The notes under the pieces are model-generated. The model saw nothing but the letters and a program-made list of their open reading frames with translations. It had not been told where the DNA came from and did not search any database. Source: Candidatus Gastranaerophilales bacterium (GTDB lineage Bacteria > Bacillota > Clostridia > Lachnospirales > Lachnospiraceae). Taken from it: 53,150 nucleotides of DNA. The position numbers and the translations under genes were made by a program. Below are positions 1 to 7,878 of the stretch, one piece after another. The stretch lies in the NCBI GenBank assembly GCA_023663225.1, contig JAMPHU010000017.1, forward strand, positions 1 to 53,150. Reading direction: 5' to 3'. Positions within the stretch are counted from its first letter, which is position 1. Each line of letters begins with the position of its first letter.

Positions 1-592
1 TTGCCCTTAAATGGCTGATATGTGTTTTTAACGAACTTTCTGTGCAATCAGGAGTGTCTTCACTGATATGGTCTAACAATTGTGATTTGGTAATAATCTG
101 TGTGGGATTTTGCATGAGTAGTTTGAGAATAGCGTATTCTGTGCGGGTCAGCTTAATTTCACGGGTTCCGATAGTGACAATATGCGTATCCACATGGAGA
201 GTTATATCAGCAAAGGTTAGGGTGGAAGCGACAGGGGCGATTACAGAACCTCGAAGCTGTACGGCAATTCTGGCTAAAAGCTCCTTTGTATTGAATGGTT
301 TTGTTACATAATCGGCAGCGCCGCCAAGCAGCAAATCGACCTTATTATCAATATCAACTTTTGCGCTCAATATAATAACAGGTATCCCTTCTATCTGCGG
401 AAGTACCTCCTCGCCGTTTAATCCAGGCAACATTAAATCAAGCAGCACAAGGTCTGGTTTGGACTGGGATAAAACAAGCAGAGCCTCCGTTCCGGAATAC
501 GCACGGGAAACTCTATATCCCTCTTTTGTAAGCGCTTCTTCAAGCGCATTTCCAATATAAATATCATCGTCAATAATCAGAATATTTTTCAA
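1..592 (-). CDS. OmpR/PhoB-family response regulator (3' end beyond window)
   Basis: The first 197 codons of a DNA-binding response regulator are visible; the gene continues past base 1. The N-terminal receiver domain shows the acidic pocket (IIDDD, residues 6-10), the phosphoacceptor Asp52 in LLDLMLPG and the conserved Lys98 in TKPF. A winged-helix output domain follows from about residue 130, with the TRTEYAIL and DHISEDTP...SLKTHISHLR type segments of OmpR proteins. The start is TTG at 592, because GGAG lies about eight bases upstream and the receiver fold begins immediately; no ATG fits. The cognate kinase is probably the next gene, outside the window. It sits directly behind the helix-turn-helix stub and aroA. 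Family is certain; target genes are unknown. Confidence 0.9.
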   Translation of the reverse strand, partial: MKNILIIDDDIYIGNALEEALTKEGYRVSRAYSGTEALLVLSQSKPDLVLLDLMLPGLNGEEVLPQIEGIPVIILSAKVDIDNKVDLLLGGAADYVTKPFNTKELLARIAVQLRGSVIAPVASTLTFADITLHVDTHIVTIGTREIKLTRTEYAILKLLMQNPTQIITKSQLLDHISEDTPDCTESSLKTHISHLRA

Positions 593-594
593 AA

Positions 595-678
595 TCAGTC
601 ATCTCCATATATCTGTATTCGCCGTTCGGAAATTTTCCATTTTTGAGCTGCTTCCTGTACTGTCATATACTCAAACAT
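595..678 (-). pseudogene. Truncated helix-turn-helix (excisionase/MerR-like) stub, 27 aa
   Basis: A short reading frame starts at ATG 678 with a very good AGGAGG six bases upstream, the site lying inside the end of aroA. It encodes MFEYMTVQEAAQKWKISERR and then runs out after seven more residues. The segment MTVQEAAQKWKISERRIQ is the start of the small DNA-binding proteins common in Firmicutes that carry a MerR/excisionase-type helix-turn-helix; intact members are roughly 60-150 residues. Here the recognition helix is cut short and the frame stops only three bases before the TTG start of the response regulator. It may be a decayed gene, or survive as a translated leader that couples ribosomes into the regulator gene. 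The homology is my recognition of the motif, not a search result. Confidence 0.55.
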
Positions 679-2066
679 AACAAACCTCCTCGAAGTTCCC
701 TGACCACCTGATCCAGCACATCGAAATATTCCTCGAAGGTCTTCTTGCAGCAACCCGGATTGTCAATAACGATGCCGGAAGCGCGCAGACCGGTGAGAGA
801 AAAACCCATAGCCATGCGGTGGTCGTCATAGGTCTCAATCAGTGCCGCTTTCGGCTGAGCGGGATAGATGGTAATGCTGCTTTCTGTCTCCTCGCACCGA
901 ATCCCCATCCTCCGAAGTTCTGTGATCATAGCGGTAATCCGGTCACTCTCCTGAAAACGGATATGTCCGATCCCTGTGATGGTGGTGGGACTGTCGGCAT
1001 AGGGCGCAATGGCAGCTAAGGTGATGGCCTGGTCAGAGTAGGCGGAGAGATCCGCCGTGATGCCATGGAAAACGCCGTCCGCGGGAGGCTCTACTAAGAT
1101 TCCGTCCTCCAGATCAGCGGCCTTACATCCCATTTTCTCCAGCAGGCGGATAAAAGCCACGTCTCCCTGCAGAGAGTTGAAATGCACATGACTCACCTGT
1201 ACTGAGATTCCTAACAGCGGACTCATTGCATAAAAATAACATGCCGCGGAAACATCCGGCTCGATCCGGTAATCCAGCGCCCGATAGGACTGTCCCGCCG
1301 CCGTTCGGTAACCCATGGGCAGAGTGCTGTTGATACAGCCGGTGCAACTGTGATTATCGCTGTTGCCGCCGCAGAAAAATAAAGGCGTGGCCTTCACGCC
1401 GAACTGTTCCATCATTTTTACTGTCATATCAATGTAAGATCGTCCGTGCGTCCCTTCTATATAAGTGGTGAAGGTTTCTTTTGACAGGCAGGACGCGATC
1501 AGAAGCGCGCTCAAAAACTGACTGCTGTGGGCGATGTCCACGGTGATCTCATTTTTCCCAAATCCGTGCCCCCGAAGTGTGAAAGGGAAAAACCCCTCAT
1601 GGCCGGTATCTTCGTAGATGATCTCGCATCCGAGCTCGCGCAGAGAGTCCAGCAAGGGTGCCATGGGGCGTTTTCGCATCTGTTTTGAGGCGTCCATATA
1701 GTAGGAACCTTCGGATACGCCCAGATAGGCGGTCAGAAAACGCGCCGCAGTACCGGCGCTGCCCACGTACTGATTTGCTTTCTCAAGGGGAACCCTGCCC
1801 CCGCAGCCTTTTACCGTGATCTGCCGCGCCTTTTCATCCGCCGTAGACTCGAACCCTAAGTCTTGTATGCATTTTAGAAAGTGCCTGGAATCGTCACTGA
1901 AAAGCGCGCCTCGCAGAGTCGATTCCCCCTCCGCCAGCGTGGCAAGGAGGAGCGCTCGATTGGTGATGCTTTTAGAGCCGCAAACGGCGACAGTTAAGAC
2001 ACTATTGAAAGGGGACGCTTGCAGAGCACGATAAATTTCAGGTACTTGGTAGGTCGATTTGTCCAT
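663..2066 (-). CDS. aroA: 3-phosphoshikimate 1-carboxyvinyltransferase (EPSP synthase)
   Basis: It catalyses the sixth step of the shikimate pathway, joining PEP to shikimate-3-phosphate on the way to chorismate. The 467-residue product shows GSKSITNRALLLATLAEG near residue 30, SAGTAARFLTA near 105, QMRKRPM, the SSQFLSALLIA segment, EPDVSAACYF, ESDRI and DDHRMAMGFSLTG near the C-terminus, all characteristic of EPSP synthases. I start it at ATG 2066, with GGAG five bases upstream; the frame is open to 2135 but those extra codons lack a binding site and homology. It is slightly longer than the usual 425-435 residues. It is a single gene here, not in an aro operon, and its last codons contain the ribosome binding site of the following helix-turn-helix stub. 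Confidence 0.95.
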   Translation of the reverse strand: MDKSTYQVPEIYRALQASPFNSVLTVAVCGSKSITNRALLLATLAEGESTLRGALFSDDSRHFLKCIQDLGFESTADEKARQITVKGCGGRVPLEKANQYVGSAGTAARFLTAYLGVSEGSYYMDASKQMRKRPMAPLLDSLRELGCEIIYEDTGHEGFFPFTLRGHGFGKNEITVDIAHSSQFLSALLIASCLSKETFTTYIEGTHGRSYIDMTVKMMEQFGVKATPLFFCGGNSDNHSCTGCINSTLPMGYRTAAGQSYRALDYRIEPDVSAACYFYAMSPLLGISVQVSHVHFNSLQGDVAFIRLLEKMGCKAADLEDGILVEPPADGVFHGITADLSAYSDQAITLAAIAPYADSPTTITGIGHIRFQESDRITAMITELRRMGIRCEETESSITIYPAQPKAALIETYDDHRMAMGFSLTGLRASGIVIDNPGCCKKTFEEYFDVLDQVVRELRGGLLCLSI

Positions 2067-2190
2067 GAAAACTCCATTCTGCCATCCCGAAAGGACGACT
2101 GAGATCAAATATAACTTACTTATTATATCATACACTGTTGTGCGATACCAATAAGTTTCTCGTTACCTCCGATCTTTTTTTAAAATATAC

Positions 2191-2219
2191 TTGACAGTGG
2201 CAGCCAAACGTAGTATTAT
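2191..2219 (+). promoter_or_regulatory. Sigma-A promoter of the met transport operon
   Basis: TTGACA (2191-2196) and TATTAT (2214-2219) are separated by exactly 17 bases. This is a near-consensus sigma-A promoter about 57 bases upstream of metN. The predicted 5' leader is only about 50 bases, too short for an S-box riboswitch. Confidence 0.8.
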
Positions 2220-2234
2220 GTCATTCATAATAAC

Positions 2235-2251
2235 CCTACAAGATTAGTAGG
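2235..2251 (+). promoter_or_regulatory. Probable Rrf2-family operator (CCTAC-N7-GTAGG)
   Basis: A perfect five-base inverted repeat, CCTAC and GTAGG around a seven-base spacer, lies just downstream of the -10 box of the metN promoter. The position suits repression by blocking elongation or initiation. The Rrf2-family gene at the end of the same operon is the natural candidate regulator. The site and its position are seen directly; the pairing with that protein is inference. Confidence 0.5.
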
Positions 2252-2275
2252 AATTGACAAAAGGTAAGGTGGGAT

Positions 2276-3322
2276 ATGGAGACACAGTCTATGATTCAGA
2301 TAAAGATGGAGACACAGCCTATTATTCAGATAAAGAATGTCACCAAGAGTTTTGTAGGAAAAGATAATACCGTGGAGGCTTTAAAGGGGATCAGTCTGGA
2401 TATCCAAAAAGGTGATATCTATGGGATCATCGGTATGAGCGGTGCGGGAAAGTCCACGCTGGTCCGCTGTCTCAATTTTCTGGAGAAGCCTACCACAGGT
2501 ACAGTGGTGATCGAGAACAGGGACTTGTCCAAGCAAAGCGAGAAGGAGCTTCGTCAGATTCGCACACGCATCGCGATGATCTTTCAGCATTTTAATCTGC
2601 TGATGCAGAGAAACGTGTTGGACAATGTGTGTTTCCCGTTGGAGATAGTCGGTGTGAAGCGGAAGGAGGCGGTTGCCAGAGCGATGGAGTTGCTTGAGAT
2701 CGTAGGACTTTCCGAGAAGGCCAAAAACTATCCCGCCCAACTTTCCGGCGGACAGAAGCAGAGGGTTGCGATCGCGAGAGCGTTGGCCACCAACCCGCAG
2801 ATCTTGCTCTGCGACGAGGCCACCAGCGCTTTGGATCCTACCACCACCAAGTCGATCTTGAAGCTGTTACAGGAGATCAATGCCCAATATGGCATTACGA
2901 TCGTGATCATCACCCATGAGATGTCGGTGGTGCAGGAGATTTGCTCTCATGTGGCTATCATAGATGAGGGGGTGTTGGTGGAGCATGGTACAGTGGAGGA
3001 GATTTTTTCCAGACCGCAGACCGACGCGGCCAAAAAGCTGGTATTCATGGTCAATCCCACAAGAGATCTGATGAGGGGCAGGCGATGTATCCGCATTGTA
3101 TACAAAGAAAATTCTTCCTTTGAACCTGTCATCGCCAATATGGTGTTGGAGTGCAAGGCCCCCGTGAATATATTGAAGGCGGAGACGGAGGATATCGGCG
3201 GTATTGCCCATGGGCAGATGATCCTGCAACTGCCGGAGGAGGATAGTGTGGCTGAGAGGATGATCCGTTATCTGGAAGAGAGAAAATTAGTGGTGGAGGA
3301 GTTGAAGGCATATGTGGAGTGA
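2276..3322 (+). CDS. metN: Methionine ABC transporter, ATP-binding protein MetN
   Basis: This is the cytoplasmic ATPase of the D/L-methionine importer. Walker A GMSGAGKST is at residues 53-61, followed by the Q-loop (QHFNLL), signature [15 protein letters not shown], Walker B LLCDEATSALD and the H-loop His in ITHEM. The last ~100 residues resemble the ACT-like NIL domain that senses methionine in MetN. Length (348) is normal. The N-terminus is odd: the first 60 bases are a tandem duplication of a 30-base unit differing at two positions, so the peptide begins with METQSMIQIK and METQPIIQIK in tandem. ATG 2276 has the best binding site (AGGTGGGAT), but ATG 2306 would restore a conventional N-terminus. 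metI overlaps its end by 11 bases. Confidence 0.95.
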   Translation: METQSMIQIKMETQPIIQIKNVTKSFVGKDNTVEALKGISLDIQKGDIYGIIGMSGAGKSTLVRCLNFLEKPTTGTVVIENRDLSKQSEKELRQIRTRIAMIFQHFNLLMQRNVLDNVCFPLEIVGVKRKEAVARAMELLEIVGLSEKAKNYPAQLSGGQKQRVAIARALATNPQILLCDEATSALDPTTTKSILKLLQEINAQYGITIVIITHEMSVVQEICSHVAIIDEGVLVEHGTVEEIFSRPQTDAAKKLVFMVNPTRDLMRGRRCIRIVYKENSSFEPVIANMVLECKAPVNILKAETEDIGGIAHGQMILQLPEEDSVAERMIRYLEERKLVVEELKAYVE

Positions 3323-3974
3323 AGCGGTTGTAATGATGATGGTGGAAGGCTTTTTTGTGACGCTGTACATAGCGCTGGTATCCACATTCTTGGCATATTG
3401 TATCGGACTTCCCATGGGAGTGGCGCTGGTGGTCACAGCCAAAGGCGGGTTGCGGCCAAACGCAATTATCTACAAAATACTGGATGTGATCGCCAACATT
3501 GTGAGGAGCATCCCGTTTTTGATCCTGCTGATTTTGGTGATTCCTCTGACGCGCCTGATCGTGGGCAAGACTTACGGTCCCACCTCGACGATTGTTCCGC
3601 TGGTGTTGGCGGCGGGGCCTTTCATCGCCAGAATGGTGGAGTCCTCCCTGTTGGAAGTGGACGCCGGAGTGATCGAGGCGGCGCAAAGCATGGGAGCGAG
3701 CACTTGGACGATCATTTGTAAGGTGATGATCGGGGAGGCGCGCACCTCGCTGGTCATGGGCGCCACAATTGTGCTGGGGACGGTGCTTGGATATTCCGCT
3801 ATGGCGGGGATCGTAGGCGGAGGCGGACTGGGAGACATTGCGATCCGATACGGCTACTATCGCTATCAGGTGGATATTATGGTCGTGGCGGTGGTGCTGT
3901 TGGTGCTGGTGGTACAAGTGTTACAGATGGTCGGCACCAAGATTTCCAAGGCCATGGATAAGCGCATCAAATAG
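3312..3974 (+). CDS. metI: Methionine ABC transporter permease MetI
   Basis: A 220-residue integral membrane protein with about five hydrophobic helices. The cytoplasmic coupling loop is around residues 110-135, where MVESSLLEVDAGVIEAAQSM matches the EAA-type motif of MetI (EAAxxMGA continues into GAS). It forms the dimeric channel of the methionine importer with MetN and receives substrate from MetQ. The start ATG at 3312 overlaps metN by 11 bases, which suggests translational coupling. The length is typical for the family. Confidence 0.93.
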   Translation: MWSEAVVMMMVEGFFVTLYIALVSTFLAYCIGLPMGVALVVTAKGGLRPNAIIYKILDVIANIVRSIPFLILLILVIPLTRLIVGKTYGPTSTIVPLVLAAGPFIARMVESSLLEVDAGVIEAAQSMGASTWTIICKVMIGEARTSLVMGATIVLGTVLGYSAMAGIVGGGGLGDIAIRYGYYRYQVDIMVVAVVLLVLVVQVLQMVGTKISKAMDKRIK

Positions 3975-3981
3975 TGACAGA

Positions 3982-4021
3982 CGGTGCGGACTCCGGCAGC
4001 TTAAAGGTTTGCGGAGCGCCG
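3982..4021 (+). other. Hairpin between metI and metQ
   Basis: CGGTG (3982-3986) and CTCCG (3991-3995) can pair with CGGAG (4012-4016) and CGCCG (4017-4021), giving an interrupted stem in the 86-base gap between metI and metQ. There is no U-tract, so it is unlikely to be a full terminator. A role in differential mRNA stability, favouring the abundant binding protein, is possible. Confidence 0.35.
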
Positions 4022-4060
4022 TTTGTAGATAAATATCAATACATTTAGGAGGAGAAGATT

Positions 4061-4867
4061 ATGAAAAAGAAGATTTTGGCACTGATCGGTGTGGCAGCGC
4101 TTTCCGCGGGACTGTTGACCGGATGTGGAAGTGGAGCTGATGACAAGACCATCAAGGTGGCGGCGAGCGCGACTCCCCACGCGGAGATACTGGAGCAGGC
4201 GGCTCCTATTTTGGAGGCGCAGGGTTATACGCTGGAGATTCAGGTGTTCAACGACTATGTTCAACCCAATGAGGTGGTAGAGTCGGGTGATTTTGACGCA
4301 AACTATTTTCAGCACATTCCCTATTTGGAGTCCTTTAATGAGGAAAAAGGAACGCACCTGGTAAATGCAGGCGGTATTCATTATGAGCCTTTTGGCCTCT
4401 ATCCCGGAAAAGAGAGTGATCTTGACAAGATGGAGGGAGCCACGATCGCGATTCCCAACGATACGACCAACGAGGCGCGCGCGCTGTTGCTGCTACAGGA
4501 TAACGGCTATATCACTCTGACTGACGGCGTCGGCATAACCGCTACGGTGAATGATATTGTAGATAACCCTTACGGTATCGAGCTGGTGGAGTTGGAGGCG
4601 GCGCAGATCCCCAGAACGCTTCCCGATGTGTCCTTTGGCATCCTGAACGGCAATTATGCTATGGAGGCAGGGATGACTGTCGCAAATGACGCGCTGTTCT
4701 ATGAGAGCAATGAGTCTGAGGCGGCGACCACTTATGTGAACGTCATAGCTGTGAAGGAAGGCAATGAGGATACGGCGAAGATCAAGGCTTTGGTGGATGC
4801 GCTCAAGTCGGATGAGATCAAAAATTACATCAACGAGACTTACAACGGAGCGGTCATTCCTTTTTAA
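4061..4867 (+). CDS. metQ: Methionine-binding lipoprotein MetQ (NlpA family)
   Basis: The extracytoplasmic methionine receptor of the importer. A type II signal peptide ends in the lipobox LLTGC with the lipidated Cys22. The mature protein shows KVAASATPHAEILEQAAPIL, the VQPNEVVESGDFDANYFQHIPYL region and PNDTTNEARALLLLQDNGYI, all hallmarks of the NlpA/MetQ family. Length 268 is typical. The start ATG follows AGGAGGAG at good spacing. It is third in the metNIQ operon, and the Rrf2 gene follows 28 bases later. Confidence 0.95.
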   Translation: MKKKILALIGVAALSAGLLTGCGSGADDKTIKVAASATPHAEILEQAAPILEAQGYTLEIQVFNDYVQPNEVVESGDFDANYFQHIPYLESFNEEKGTHLVNAGGIHYEPFGLYPGKESDLDKMEGATIAIPNDTTNEARALLLLQDNGYITLTDGVGITATVNDIVDNPYGIELVELEAAQIPRTLPDVSFGILNGNYAMEAGMTVANDALFYESNESEAATTYVNVIAVKEGNEDTAKIKALVDALKSDEIKNYINETYNGAVIPF

Positions 4868-4895
4868 TGAAAGTGAAAATGATAACAGGTGAAAC

Positions 4896-5336
4896 ATGAA
4901 AATTTCGACAAAAGGCAGATACGCGGTGCGGGTTATGTTGGATCTGGCGCTGCACAATACAGGTGAATGTATCAAGGTGAAAGATATCGCCGCAAGGCAG
5001 GGAATCTCCGAAAAATATTTGGAGCAGATCATTGCGATCCTAAACAAGGCAGGATGTGTGAAAAGCGTGCGCGGAGCGCAGGGAGGCTATCGCATTGCCG
5101 GAGATCCCGGGGAATATACGGTGGGGATGATCCTGAGACTGACGGAAGGTTCGCTTGCCCCCGTGGCATGCCTGGAGGAGAATACAAACGAGTGCAACAG
5201 GGTGGACACCTGCGAGACCATGCAGGTCTGGAAAGAACTGTACGCGGCCATCAATCATGTGGTGGACGGCGTCACGGTGGCCGACTTGGTGGAACAACAT
5301 AAAAAAAATCTGGATGTGATGGATTTCAGTATCTAA
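4896..5336 (+). CDS. Rrf2-family transcriptional regulator (cysteine/methionine or Fe-S type)
   Basis: A 146-residue winged-helix regulator. The N-terminal KISTKGRYAVRVMLDLALH and the helix-turn-helix at residues 27-50 (VKDIAARQGISEKYLEQII) define the Rrf2 family, and VRGAQGGYRIA is the wing. Three cysteines, C92, C100 and C106, sit where IscR holds its Fe-S cluster, although the spacing here is C-X7-C-X5-C. Clostridial members of this type include cysteine-metabolism (CymR-like) and IscR-like regulators; the sequence alone does not settle which. Its place as the last gene of a methionine uptake operon with a CCTAC-N7-GTAGG site at the promoter suggests autoregulated control of sulfur amino acid uptake. 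Confidence 0.85.
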   Translation: MKISTKGRYAVRVMLDLALHNTGECIKVKDIAARQGISEKYLEQIIAILNKAGCVKSVRGAQGGYRIAGDPGEYTVGMILRLTEGSLAPVACLEENTNECNRVDTCETMQVWKELYAAINHVVDGVTVADLVEQHKKNLDVMDFSI

Positions 5337-5352
5337 AAAGAAATAAGCGTAT

Positions 5353-5393
5353 GAAAATGCTCGGGTTGATCAAATGTCAGCCTGAGCATTTTC
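5353..5393. terminator. Bidirectional terminator
   Basis: GAAAATGCTCGGG and CCTGAGCATTTTC form a 13-base-pair stem with one G-T pair, around a 15-base loop. A/T runs lie on both sides of the stem. It separates the plus-strand met operon from the convergent minus-strand gene, whose stop codon lies at its edge. Confidence 0.8.
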
Positions 5394-6525
5394 AGTTCTG
5401 CGCCTGATATTCGCAGAGGGCGTCGGATATCGCGATCGTGTCGATCAACTGGAGTCCGTCTCGGGAACGCCTGAAAATTTGGATGGTTCCTGTGCCGGAG
5501 CCGCCGCTAAGAAGGGGTTGCGCAGGCAAGCTGCCGGAGGGCGACTCGTAGGTCAGCTCCATCATTTGTGCTTTGAGGCTGCTCAAGGAGATTTTGATGA
5601 CAGCGTTTCGGTTCTGCGCTTTGATATGCCAGATATAGCGTTTGTCGGTCTCCTTTATGCTCCACTTGCTGCGGGCCGGATCTCTGGGGTCGGCAAAATG
5701 AAACTCAAAATCTTCCCCTCTGTAAGTGAGTTGAATGAAGAGTTTGCGCCGCAAAGGGATGAAGAACAGTTTGGGGCAGCACCCGTCTATAGTCAGTGCG
5801 GAATTTTTGTACTCGTTGCCGGTGGATTTGCTGATCAGGTGTCCGGAGGCAAAACGCAGCAGCGGAGAGTTGAAACTCCTGCCCCAGTGCTTGTCGGCGT
5901 AGCCATAGCTAGTCTCGGGTGAGACCTCGTATAAGACACCGTTCAAAGAGACTGTGCCCCTATAAAAAGTGCGGATTCCTTCTCCGTGCCAAAAGCTTGT
6001 GAGTGCGCCGATCGCTGTACAGAACAGGCCGGAGAGGAAGCCGGTGTGACAGGACACCGCCTTGTGGACCTCCAGATCCCATTCCATATAGCCCTCATCG
6101 GTCATAAAAGAGCGATGTCTGGCCTCCTCCCTGGAAATCTCTACGAAACCGGTAATATGGTTTTCGCTGTAAAAACAGTCTTCCGCCTGGAGGATAAAAG
6201 GTTCTTTTGCAGATTTTAGGGAGGATATGGGGTAATAGGCGTTCAACTGCATACCGTCCATGTCGTCCGCGTTAGGGAATACGCCTGTTTTGACCAAGAT
6301 ATAGGAGGGTTTCATCCCCCGCTTTTTGAAATAAGGATGCTGTCCCAGGATAGGCTGCTCGCCGCCAAGAGCCGGATTGAGTATTCTGTACTCAATAAAA
6401 AAAGTGCGGACTTCCCTGGTGTCCGGCTGGACGCCTCGAAAAGAGTGGTACCAACTCATATAGCCGCGCCGCGCAAGAGAACCGTGCAGCATGTAGGCGT
6501 TCCTGTCTAAATCGGATCGATTCAT
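5392..6525 (-). CDS. Tocopherol-cyclase-like / lipocalin-like protein
   Basis: A 377-residue soluble protein with no signal peptide or membrane helix. It contains EWDLEVHKA-type beta strands and the segment YGYADKHWGRSFNSPLLRF, which resembles the conserved Trp-Gly region of tocopherol cyclase (VTE1)-like proteins; that fold is a pair of lipocalin-like barrels. Bacterial members in anaerobes are not expected to make tocopherol and their substrate is unknown. I start it at ATG 6525, with AGGAG ten bases upstream; the frame is open to 6651 but lacks a better site. It is monocistronic and convergent with the met operon. The family call is moderate and rests on one motif and overall beta-rich character. 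Confidence 0.5.
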   Translation of the reverse strand: MNRSDLDRNAYMLHGSLARRGYMSWYHSFRGVQPDTREVRTFFIEYRILNPALGGEQPILGQHPYFKKRGMKPSYILVKTGVFPNADDMDGMQLNAYYPISSLKSAKEPFILQAEDCFYSENHITGFVEISREEARHRSFMTDEGYMEWDLEVHKAVSCHTGFLSGLFCTAIGALTSFWHGEGIRTFYRGTVSLNGVLYEVSPETSYGYADKHWGRSFNSPLLRFASGHLISKSTGNEYKNSALTIDGCCPKLFFIPLRRKLFIQLTYRGEDFEFHFADPRDPARSKWSIKETDKRYIWHIKAQNRNAVIKISLSSLKAQMMELTYESPSGSLPAQPLLSGGSGTGTIQIFRRSRDGLQLIDTIAISDALCEYQAQN

Positions 6526-6660
6526 TCGTTCTTTACTCCTGTCGAAGGCATCTGGACGTTTACAAGATATCGTGGTACTTTTGTACATTATAATACTATA
6601 TATTGTAAATGACAATAGTGTCAAAGAAATTTTTTTAAAATTTTGTGGCAATGCACGCTT

Positions 6661-6817
6661 TTTTTAGGTTACGGCGAGTGTCATTGTGCGGATGGTATAT
6701 TCCAACGCAGACACGCTTTCGCTGCACCTCGCTCGTAGCGGCACGTAAGCTGCCAAAGTACGGCAGCTAAGTGCCGACGGCTCGCTAGCGTCTGCTCTTG
6801 GAATATATCATCCGCAC
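6661..6817. repeat. Long palindromic element, copy 1
   Basis: A leader at 6661-6700 (TTTTTAGGTTACGGCGAGTG then TCATTGTGCGGATGGTATAT) opens into a large imperfect palindrome. The outer arms are 6685-6714 and 6788-6817, about 30 bases each with few mismatches. An inner hairpin pairs CGGCACGTAAGCTGCC (6739-6754) with GGCAGCTAAGTGCCG (6762-6776). The leader recurs at 6911-6951 and its core again at 42675-42711, so this is a dispersed repeat family in the genome. No transposase is nearby. Confidence 0.7.
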
Positions 6818-6910
6818 AATTCGGACTCCGGCAAGTTATGTGCTAGCGAGGTGAGCTGCCTTGGCACTGATGTACTGACATTGGGTGTGAAAAGTAATAA
6901 CAATTTAGTC

Positions 6911-7127
6911 TTTTTTAGGCTGCTGTGAGTGTCATTGTGTGGATGGTATATCTTTTGGAATTGTGGGATACAGGAGCATAGGTTATGGAGCGGAGTTTCT
7001 GTGGCGTGAGTCGGATGTGGAGATGAGACTTAGACGTGCCCGTCCAATGGCGGACATTGCCGTGAATGAGGCTCATCGGAACGCCTATCCGGCCGTCACA
7101 GAAACTCCTCTCCATAACCTATGCTCC
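6911..7127. repeat. Long palindromic element, copy 2 (34-base arms)
   Basis: The leader at 6911-6951 closely matches the one at 6661-6700, but the following palindrome has a different sequence. Arm 6973-7006 begins GGAGCATAGGTTATGGAG, and arm 7094-7127 is its reverse complement at 32 of 34 positions. The 87-base centre contains smaller inverted repeats, including GATGAGAC with GGCTCATC. Sharing the leader but not the arms suggests a structured-repeat family whose fold is conserved rather than its sequence. Confidence 0.7.
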
Positions 7128-7268
7128 GTCCCTAAGTCGAAACCCAATCCCTTTATGGCTGAACGGTAACAGGCTGCTTTTGGGGCAAGGAAAATAGCAC
7201 TCGACAAAGAGCCGTGTTACGGGGTATAATTTTTATGAGATTGACTGAAATGGGAAAGGGTGTTTGTT

Positions 7269-7871
7269 ATGAAAAAAGAGGCAGTAGTTTTTTGTTTGAT
7301 GATTATGACACTGTCATTTGGGGGATGCGGATTGATCAGAACCAGAGGACTCGATCCTTCAGCCATGCAATCGTTAGAAAATCAAGTGCCGAGCGCGGCG
7401 GGATCAGGAGCAGGTCAGAGTCAGGCATCAGGCGCGGTGGATTTGGAGGCCGCAAAGGATATCGCGCTTTTGGACGCGGGTTTAGACGCGGATTCTGTGA
7501 CTTTTGTCAAAGCGGAGCAGGATTATGATGACGGCCGCGTGGAGTATGAGATAGAATTTGTGACAGATACCACGCGATATGAATATGAAGTCAGAGCAAG
7601 CGATGGTATGATCAGGGGGCGTTCGCAGGAACCCATCCAAAATATCCCGTCTGTCTTGCAGTCGCAGGGGACGATCAGTGTGGAGGACGCGAAGGCGGCG
7701 GCCTTGTCCTATGTGCAGGTGGGAGCAGATCAGGCGGTCTACACGGATATTGAAATGGACTATGACGACGGTGTGACGCAGTATGAGATCGAGTTTTGCG
7801 CGGGAGGAAAAGAGTACAGCGTTACGGTCAATGCAGCCAACGGTGAGATTTTAGAAGTGGAGATTGATTGA
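7269..7871 (+). CDS. Lipoprotein with two PepSY domains
   Basis: A 200-residue secreted lipoprotein. The signal peptide ends in FGGC, with lipidated Cys20. Two PepSY repeats follow, at about residues 60-115 and 135-200; each has an E/D-A-K-xxAL helix followed by VEYEIEF or TQYEIEF and a strand ending in DGMI or NGEILEVEID. PepSY domains bind or inhibit peptidases at the cell surface. ATG 7269 has AAAGGG eight bases upstream and gives the proper signal peptide. Its stop lies seven bases before the carboxypeptidase gene, so it may modulate that envelope enzyme; that link is inferred from position only. Confidence 0.85.
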   Translation: MKKEAVVFCLMIMTLSFGGCGLIRTRGLDPSAMQSLENQVPSAAGSGAGQSQASGAVDLEAAKDIALLDAGLDADSVTFVKAEQDYDDGRVEYEIEFVTDTTRYEYEVRASDGMIRGRSQEPIQNIPSVLQSQGTISVEDAKAAALSYVQVGADQAVYTDIEMDYDDGVTQYEIEFCAGGKEYSVTVNAANGEILEVEID

Positions 7872-7878
7872 GGTTGAG

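Larger units (their letters stand above)
6526..7268. other. Long non-coding interval with two palindromic elements
   Basis: No convincing gene lies between the tocopherol-cyclase-like gene and the PepSY lipoprotein gene. The first 150 bases contain AT-rich sequence upstream of the minus-strand gene. The rest is occupied by the two long inverted-repeat elements annotated separately. Open frames on both strands within the palindromes mirror each other and are not coding. Confidence 0.6.

Noticed and set aside
2220-2275. S-box (SAM) riboswitch upstream of metN
   Set aside because: The gap after the promoter is only about 50 bases, far too short for an S-box and its terminator.
6939-7169. Open frames on both strands in the second palindrome
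   Set aside because: They are produced by the inverted repeat itself and show no coding features.
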